In this document: positions 36,812-40,781 of the stretch, piece after piece
Numbering within the stretch: the stretch's first letter is position 1
Layout: every line of letters begins with the position of its first letter
Virus record (IMG/VR): IMGVR_UViG_3300033143_006887
Span: 1-40,781 of that record
Length of the DNA stretch: 40,781 nt
Strand: one strand, 5' to 3'
Origin: a virus
Position numbers and translations under genes: made by a program
The notes under the pieces: generated by a model
The model's database searches: none
What the model was told of the DNA's origin: nothing
Seen by the model: the letters and a program-made list of their open reading frames with translations, nothing else

Positions 36812-37074
36812 TGTTTGTCAAAGGATTAGTAGGGTTTTTTGCTTTACTTCTTGGCATAATGCTTACGTTACTTGTCTTAGCTTTGTTTTATCTTGGACTT
36901 ACATGGTCGTTACGTTTCTTTTTTGAAGCTATTGGTTCAAATACGAGAATACATTCAACTTGGTTACGTGATATTTTTACTAATTTGAAAGAACGTCGAA
37001 AGATAAAACGTGAAGCTAAGGAAGATAGAAAAGCTAGAATTGCCGAAGCTGTGGAAAATCAAAATACAAAATAG
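36811..37074 (+). CDS. Membrane protein with cytoplasmic charged tail (87 aa)
   Basis: MFVKGLVGFFALLLGIMLTL: a long hydrophobic region (about 5-33, one or two spans), then a Lys/Arg/Glu-rich helical tail (NLKERRKIKREAKEDRKARI). The ATG overlaps the SPFH stop (TAATG). Probably works with the SPFH protein. Followed by a 9-bp hairpin. Not recognised. Confidence 0.65.
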   Translation: MFVKGLVGFFALLLGIMLTLLVLALFYLGLTWSLRFFFEAIGSNTRIHSTWLRDIFTNLKERRKIKREAKEDRKARIAEAVENQNTK

Positions 37075-37078
37075 TTGC

Positions 37079-37111
37079 AAGTGCTAGTGGCAAAATTTGT
37101 TGCTAGCACTT
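37079..37111 (+). terminator. Intergenic hairpin
   Basis: AAGTGCTAG (37079-37087) / CTAGCACTT (37103-37111), perfect 9 bp, T-poor 3' side. May be a partial terminator between membrane gene pairs. Confidence 0.55.
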
Positions 37112-37121
37112 ACTTAATGTT

Positions 37122-37559
37122 ATGCTAAATATAGATACAGTAAACACAGAAAGTGGACCATTTTTAATTGATAAATGTGATGAAGATGGAAGTTATGTTC
37201 CATTGACTACGGCTCATTTAAAAAGAATGTTTAGATTTGCTAAATTGAACAATCTTAAAATAACAGAACTTGTTGTTAGTACAGGTTTATATTATCAAGC
37301 TTATGCAAAACGTTTAGAGCTTAGAAAGGACAAAGGGTTTATGGATTCATCTTCAGGTATAGATATCGACATAATTACTAATGCCGACTTTGCTAATAAT
37401 GAATGGGGAATGACAACAATCGATTATATATATAAAAACCAAAACGCTCATATAATGAAAGCAAAAACCGCGTCACCACCCAAACAACGATGTTATTTTT
37501 GCGCTAATTTTGTTGAAATTGGAAATTTATGTGCATCATGTGATTCTGAAATTGGCTAA
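37122..37559 (+). CDS. Protein with C-terminal zinc knuckle (145 aa)
   Basis: MLNIDTVNTESGPFLIDKCD; helical middle (LKRMFRFAKLNNLKITELVV); C-terminus CYFCANFVEIGNLCASCDSE, two C-x2-C pairs that suggest a zinc ribbon. No ribosome binding site is visible. The next start overlaps its stop. Function unknown. Confidence 0.6.
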   Translation: MLNIDTVNTESGPFLIDKCDEDGSYVPLTTAHLKRMFRFAKLNNLKITELVVSTGLYYQAYAKRLELRKDKGFMDSSSGIDIDIITNADFANNEWGMTTIDYIYKNQNAHIMKAKTASPPKQRCYFCANFVEIGNLCASCDSEIG

Positions 37560-37948
37560 TGTTAAGAAGAAAATTTGTAAACATTATTGTTCCATTATTA
37601 TTGTTGCTTCTTATTGTATTGTTTGTGTTGTTTAGTGACGAAACTTTAACTATTGATTTTGCATATACGCTTACACCAACAATTGAATTAATTCAAATTC
37701 CTAAAACTTTAGTTCCAACAATTGGGATTTTAATTCAAACTAAAGTTCCAAAAATTGGAATTGTTGAAGTTGATTTTTTAAATATTCGAAAATGCCCTGG
37801 AATTAAATGTCCCATTATTGAAGTTATTTCTAAAGGGGAATATTTTTTCGTTTCAAAAATAAAATTCGTTGAACTTGATAACAGCATATGGTTTTGCAAT
37901 TCAAACGAAAATTGTGTTAATTCAAAATTTATAAAATTGGAGAAATAA
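37559..37948 (+). CDS. Membrane-anchored SH3b-like protein (129 aa)
   Basis: MLRRKFVNIIVPLLLLLLIV: N-terminal transmembrane anchor (about 8-26), so the rest lies outside the cytoplasm. A linker with repeated P-T-I/P-K-I-G-I units follows, then IVEVDFLNIRKCPGIKCPII, GEYFFV, WFCNSNENCVNSKFIKL, the layout of a bacterial SH3 domain (V-x-x-L-N-x-R...). Four Cys may form disulfides. Such domains often bind cell wall. TAATG coupling with both neighbours. Confidence 0.65.
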   Translation: MLRRKFVNIIVPLLLLLLIVLFVLFSDETLTIDFAYTLTPTIELIQIPKTLVPTIGILIQTKVPKIGIVEVDFLNIRKCPGIKCPIIEVISKGEYFFVSKIKFVELDNSIWFCNSNENCVNSKFIKLEK

Positions 37949-38388
37949 TGAGACGAACTAAAACGCTTCAAAAAGATAAAAATCATTATATAGTTCGCGA
38001 TTATATAAATGAAGTTCTTGATAACAATTATAACGGAGTTCCAGTTACATTAAAAGACACTTCTGCATTAGGTGGATTGTTTTTAGATTGGATTATTGTT
38101 ATTGGATTATTTTCTGTTTTTGTTGAAGTAAAAACAGAAGATGCATACAAGCTAAAAAATCATAGACTAAAAAAAGGTGAAGATGAATTTATCAAAGGTA
38201 CAACAGCTCCAGTTTGGATTGTTGCAAATTATGAACATTTAAATAATTTATTTAATATATATGGACCTTTTGCTATGGCTATTTGGGATATGCCATTGGG
38301 AATAGATTATCAACAAACTGGAGATTTGTTTAAAAGTGTTGATATATTTTTAGCATCTGGCCAAAAGCATAGACTGGAGATTAAATGA
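37948..38388 (+). CDS. PD-(D/E)XK / VRR-NUC-like nuclease-fold protein (146 aa)
   Basis: MRRTKTLQKDKNHYIVRDYI. GGLFLDWIIVIGLFSVFVEVKTEDAYKLKNHRLKKGEDEFI has the nuclease layout: D (LDW), then E-V-K (VEVKTED), and a basic helix. The latter part (APVWIVANYEHLNNLFNIYG) fits the last strand. Small single-domain proteins of this kind occur in phages as nickases or resolvases. Activity not proven. Confidence 0.6.
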   Translation: MRRTKTLQKDKNHYIVRDYINEVLDNNYNGVPVTLKDTSALGGLFLDWIIVIGLFSVFVEVKTEDAYKLKNHRLKKGEDEFIKGTTAPVWIVANYEHLNNLFNIYGPFAMAIWDMPLGIDYQQTGDLFKSVDIFLASGQKHRLEIK

Positions 38389-39086
38389 AAATAATTATCA
38401 GAATTTATACATATTTATTATTAGCATATACTGGATGGCGTACATTTTCATTTATGTCGACCCAACTTCCCGATAGCGATACTGGGATGATAATAGCTTT
38501 ATTGTTTTTATTAGCTACAGAATTAGGTATGCTAATATGGCATGAAGCTTCTATGAACTATGTAACCACAGACATACAGTTATTTATAGCAACCTCGTTG
38601 ATGTGGATAGATTTTTTTGGAGCAACTGGGGCGGGTATTGCTGACATGATAATTAGACAAACATTAGCTGTAGACTTTATAATTCCAGCTAGATTTGCTT
38701 CTATTTTAGTGTACGGGTTGCCTACAGCAGTCGCCTTGAATGTGGCTGGTGCCTTATTATTTATATCTAATGATGCTGATTTACAATTAGAGGGGGCTAA
38801 GCGGGCAGTCAAGTTGGAATTAATAACGTCTGCATTAAAGGAAATAAAGAAAAATAAAGCCGAATTATCAAACGAAATGTTGCCTGATGTATTGAATTCA
38901 ATTATGGGCAATGAGATGAAACAGAATGTGAAAAAAGCATTACCTCCAACAACTAAAATTATAACGCGTAAAAACAAATTCAAGATACAAACTTTCGAAT
39001 GTGCAAAGGGGCATTTGTTTGAAGGTAAGTCTAGAAATAAAAGATGTCCAAAATGTGGTGGAAAACCAAAACGAGTGAAAAAATGA
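38385..39086 (+). CDS. Four-span membrane protein with C-terminal zinc ribbon (233 aa)
   Basis: MKIIIRIYTYLLLAYTGWRT; hydrophobic segments at about 5-24, 35-53, 65-85 and 100-125 (YVLVYGLPTAVALNVAGALL type). A cytoplasmic charged region and FECAKGHLFEGKSRNKRCPKCGG follow, the C-x-x-G-H ... C-P-x-C-G zinc ribbon of a cytosolic domain. Start overlaps the previous gene. An N-terminal sensor with a zinc-ribbon tail is possible. Confidence 0.65.
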   Translation: MKIIIRIYTYLLLAYTGWRTFSFMSTQLPDSDTGMIIALLFLLATELGMLIWHEASMNYVTTDIQLFIATSLMWIDFFGATGAGIADMIIRQTLAVDFIIPARFASILVYGLPTAVALNVAGALLFISNDADLQLEGAKRAVKLELITSALKEIKKNKAELSNEMLPDVLNSIMGNEMKQNVKKALPPTTKIITRKNKFKIQTFECAKGHLFEGKSRNKRCPKCGGKPKRVKK

Positions 39087-39184
39087 TAGAAATAATTATT
39101 GCAGTTTTAGTTACATTAGTTGTTTTTGGCATACTTGTTTCATTTGCTTTAGAAAGAATTGCAAAAATAAATAAAGGTGAATAA
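39083..39184 (+). CDS. Small single-span membrane protein (33 aa)
   Basis: MIEIIIAVLVTLVVFGILVS then a short charged tail (LERIAKINKGE). It overlaps the previous stop by ATGA and the next start by eight bases. A tiny hydrophobic protein, possibly an accessory to the membrane protein upstream. Below usual length limits. Confidence 0.55.
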   Translation: MIEIIIAVLVTLVVFGILVSFALERIAKINKGE

Positions 39185-39494
39185 ACTTTCTAAATCAACA
39201 TATTGGGGTGTTAGTATAGAAAACGCTAAAGCGGATGTTGGCAATGGCTGGTCAGAATTGCTGGATAGAGTTTATGAAAACAAACCAACTCATGCTATCA
39301 TTACGCAAGTGAAAGAAAAGTTTGGTGGATTACGCATATATTTTGCACCACATAGCAATTTGTTTAGCTATTTTTTAGATCAGATAGAAAATGAAAGTTA
39401 TACAATATGCGAAAGATGTGGTGAACCAGGAAAACTTAGAGATATTGGATGGGTAAAAACACTTTGTGATATTTGCCTTATGGAGAATGATTAA
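39177..39494 (+). CDS. Conserved phage protein with CxxC zinc site (105 aa)
   Basis: Starts with GTG at 39177. GWSELLDRVYENKP, QVKEKFGGLRIYF, ICERCGEPGKLRDIGWVKTLCDICL: the order W-x-x-L, K-E-K-F-G-G-L-R, and two C-x2-C pairs is a pattern I associate with a widespread small phage protein of unknown function. Zinc binding is likely. Confidence 0.65.
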   Translation: MNKLSKSTYWGVSIENAKADVGNGWSELLDRVYENKPTHAIITQVKEKFGGLRIYFAPHSNLFSYFLDQIENESYTICERCGEPGKLRDIGWVKTLCDICLMEND

Positions 39495-39495
39495 T

Positions 39496-40080
39496 ATGAT
39501 TGGACATATAGTTGATGGAAAAGAAATTACAGGCCACATTATGTATGGAGACGCGTTTGAAGTTTTGCCAAAACTTGGTTCAAATTCTATAAACATGATC
39601 TTGACTGATCCGCCATATGATTTTTCTCATGAACAGATTGAATGGTTGCACGAAGAATTTTTGCGTATTTGTAATGGAGTTATTATAGTCTTTGCTCCAC
39701 CAGAAAATCAATGGGTTTTGCCAGCAGATCAATACGGGTTTTGGACTAAGCCTATTTCAACCAAAAATACATCTAGAAAATATAGTCGATTTGTAGAAAT
39801 GGTTTTTATTTATGGAAATAATGTTTGGAATTCAAAACGTCATTGGAGCCAGTATGTTAACATTTTCAATGATAGAGTTGATAGTACAAAAGTTCACCCG
39901 TTTAGAAAACCACCATCATTAATGGAAAAATTTATTTTAAATCATACAAGTCCTGGCGATGTAATTTTGGATCCATTTAGTGGGTCTGGAGTCGTTGGTG
40001 ATATGGCAAGACTACATCATAGAAAATGTATTAGTATCGAGATTGAAGATAAATACAGAACTATTGATGATATAATATAA
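39496..40080 (+). CDS. DNA methyltransferase (N4-cytosine/N6-adenine type)
   Basis: 194 residues from the ATG at 39496, preferred to an earlier ATG that overlaps the previous gene. Motif IV is LTDPPYDF near the N-terminus; motif I is DVILDPFSGSGVVGD near the C-terminus, giving the beta-type order. The central region (FWTKPISTKNTSRKYSRFVEM) would recognise DNA. It probably methylates phage DNA to avoid host restriction; no partner restriction enzyme is seen. Confidence 0.85.
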   Translation: MIGHIVDGKEITGHIMYGDAFEVLPKLGSNSINMILTDPPYDFSHEQIEWLHEEFLRICNGVIIVFAPPENQWVLPADQYGFWTKPISTKNTSRKYSRFVEMVFIYGNNVWNSKRHWSQYVNIFNDRVDSTKVHPFRKPPSLMEKFILNHTSPGDVILDPFSGSGVVGDMARLHHRKCISIEIEDKYRTIDDII

Positions 40081-40114
40081 ATATTGGGGGTAATTTCACT
40101 CTCCTATGCATTGT

Positions 40115-40138
40115 GGCTTCGGGCTCTAACGAGCTCGA
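40115..40138 (+). terminator. Hairpin after methyltransferase gene
   Basis: CTTCGGGCTC, loop TAAC, GAGCTCGAAG: 10 bp with one G-U pair, followed by only a few T. It probably ends the 33-40 kb operon. Confidence 0.55.
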
Positions 40139-40150
40139 AGTCATTTAAGC

Positions 40151-40204
40151 TTAATGCGCTCTTAATCTTGTCTTAATGTTGCATTAATGTTTTTAGTGTA
40201 TAAT
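40151..40204 (+). promoter_or_regulatory. Phased-box promoter P14 (4 boxes)
   Basis: TTAAT at 40151, 40162, 40173, 40184; TATAAT at 40199. Drives the RNA region at the right end. Confidence 0.85.
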
Positions 40205-40210
40205 ATTTAT

Positions 40211-40603
40211 AGTGAATGGCACATTAAAATCAATTATGAACTTATTTCGAGGAAGTAATTCCCGACGGTCAGCACTTGGTTGCCCCCGGTGTATGCTTAG
40301 TGAAAAGCAGATTTATGGTCCCAAAACTCGAGATTGGGGTTTGATCGAACCGAGAGTTTCCTAATATTTGATTAACAAGTTTGAATCTTGTAAATATTAG
40401 GAGCTCGACGTAAGTTCATAATTAATAAACATTTGGCTATTTAGTTATCATGACCAAATAATTAATACCTCAAAGAGAGAACAAGCCGTTTGAGTCGAAA
40501 GACAAAGGATGCCTGGATTTGAGGCTGACATTTATTGTTGTAAGGAGATTGGGAGTAGCCCCAGCCAAATTAATGTTGTACAAATTAGAAAATTTGTGTT
40601 ATT
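40211..40603 (+). ncRNA. Structured untranslated RNA candidate R4 (~390 nt) before tRNA-Thr
   Basis: No gene between promoter P14 and the tRNA. Several strong hairpins: CCCAA/TTGGG near 40325, GGTT/AACC near 40340, CCTAATATTT / AAATATTAGG near 40360-40402 with an inner ACAAG/CTTGT stem, and TTTGG/CCAAA near 40430-40460. It ends with ACAAATT/AATTTGT (40580-40597). It does not fit RNase P or 6S RNA by eye. Confidence 0.5.
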
Positions 40604-40613
40604 ATGAAAATAT

Positions 40614-40684
40614 GCCGGTTTTGCTTAGTGGTAAAGCGAGGGATTTGTAACCCCTTGACATTGGTTCGATTCCAATATCCGGCT
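40614..40684 (+). tRNA. tRNA-Thr (anticodon TGT)
   Basis: Cloverleaf: acceptor GCCGGTT / ATCCGGC with one U-U mismatch, D arm GCTT/AAGC, anticodon stem AGGGA/CCCCT with one A-C mismatch and loop TTTGTAA (anticodon TGT), variable loop 4 nt, T arm ATTGG/CCAAT with TTCGATT loop. G1-C72 and C2-G71 suit threonine. The 3' CCA is not encoded (CCT follows). Two mismatches suggest a rapidly evolving phage tRNA. Confidence 0.85.
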
Positions 40685-40695
40685 CCTAGTTATAC

Positions 40696-40781
40696 GGGGA
40701 TGACAGGATTTCGACAACGATTGGTGGTAGCGGTAGAGCGAAAATGCCCTAGCAGAAAAGCTTGAAACTGCCTATAAAAGC
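40696..40781 (+). ncRNA. ssrA: tmRNA (SsrA), 5' part only
   Basis: GGGGATGACAGGATTTCGACA is the hallmark 5' end of tmRNA (acceptor strand and the T-loop-like TTTCGAC follow as in other SsrA RNAs). It starts 12 bases after the tRNA. The pseudoknots, tag and 3' half lie beyond the window, so the tag sequence cannot be read. tmRNA with SmpB rescues stalled ribosomes; a few phages are known to carry it. Confidence 0.8.

Noticed and set aside
40205-40613. RNase P RNA or 6S RNA
   Set aside because: GAGGAAGTAATTCCCGAC looks a little like the RNase P core but the conserved P4 partner sequence near the 3' end is missing; the 6S bubble layout is not visible.
1-40781. Reassigned genetic code (TGA or TAG recoded)
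   Set aside because: TGA, TAG and TAA all end genes at sensible places, with coupled starts such as ATGA and TAATG.
40614-40781. Attachment site in tRNA/tmRNA
   Set aside because: No integrase gene and no second copy of tRNA or tmRNA sequence in the window; the RNA genes sit behind a phage-type promoter, so they look phage-encoded.

Overview
The window is about 40.8 kb of a tailed double-stranded DNA bacteriophage (or prophage) of siphovirus type. Three things point to this. There is a complete head and tail module with a Mu-like portal, MuF-type minor head protein, protease/scaffold and capsid. There is a tail chaperone pair joined by a canonical -1 frameshift site directly before a tape measure gene. 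No tail sheath gene is visible. The genome is AT-rich, uses TGA as an ordinary stop and uses strong AAGGAG ribosome binding sites. The host cannot be named from the sequence. Both ends of the window are cut: the tape measure runs off the left edge and a tmRNA gene runs off the right edge.

Layout. (1) 1-23.2 kb, minus strand: the late operon. In transcription order it holds a 51-residue leader gene, small terminase, four small genes, large terminase, portal, MuF, three small genes, protease/scaffold, decoration protein, major capsid, several virion proteins including a 1,211-residue protein with about 24 copies of a 22-23 residue repeat, neck and tail-completion proteins, two related tail tube-like proteins, the G/GT chaperones and the tape measure. 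(2) 23.2-30.9 kb, plus strand: an array of about a dozen very small, unrecognised early-type genes and three long untranslated GC-rich units. Nearly every unit is preceded by the same promoter: a TATAAT box whose upstream side carries one to seven CTTAAT/CTTAAC boxes spaced exactly 11 bp apart, the last starting 15-16 bp before the -10. This geometry is that of Pho-box (PhoB/OmpR-family) activated promoters. (3) 31.0-31.6 kb, minus strand: a holin-like gene and a partner gene, convergent with region 2 across a bidirectional terminator. (4) 31.6-32.4 kb: an intergenic control region with operators, 12-bp tandem repeats and large hairpins. (5) 32.4-40.1 kb, plus strand: an HTH/HNH-like regulator, then an operon with a Cas4/RecB-like nuclease, a second nuclease-fold protein, a band-7 (SPFH) lipoprotein, several membrane proteins, zinc-ribbon proteins and a DNA methyltransferase. 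(6) 40.15-40.78 kb, plus strand: another 11-bp-phased promoter, a structured untranslated stretch, tRNA-Thr(UGU) and the start of tmRNA.

The control logic looks layered. The early array appears to depend on one activator that binds 11-bp direct repeats. Three other control points carry a perfect or near-perfect dyad TAGTAC-N4-GTACTA: upstream of the late operon, of the lysis pair and of the HTH gene. That suggests a second, separate regulator. Two genes flanking the control region appear to be transcribed as leaderless mRNAs.

The most unusual features are the 13 strictly phased promoters, a pair of ~600-nt untranslated RNAs sharing collinear 5' and 3' motifs, a covarying hairpin placed directly before ribosome binding sites, and a ~340-bp AT-rich, G-poor tract flanked by 7-box and 4-box arrays that may be an origin. 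Functions were assigned only from motifs readable by eye; no database search was possible.
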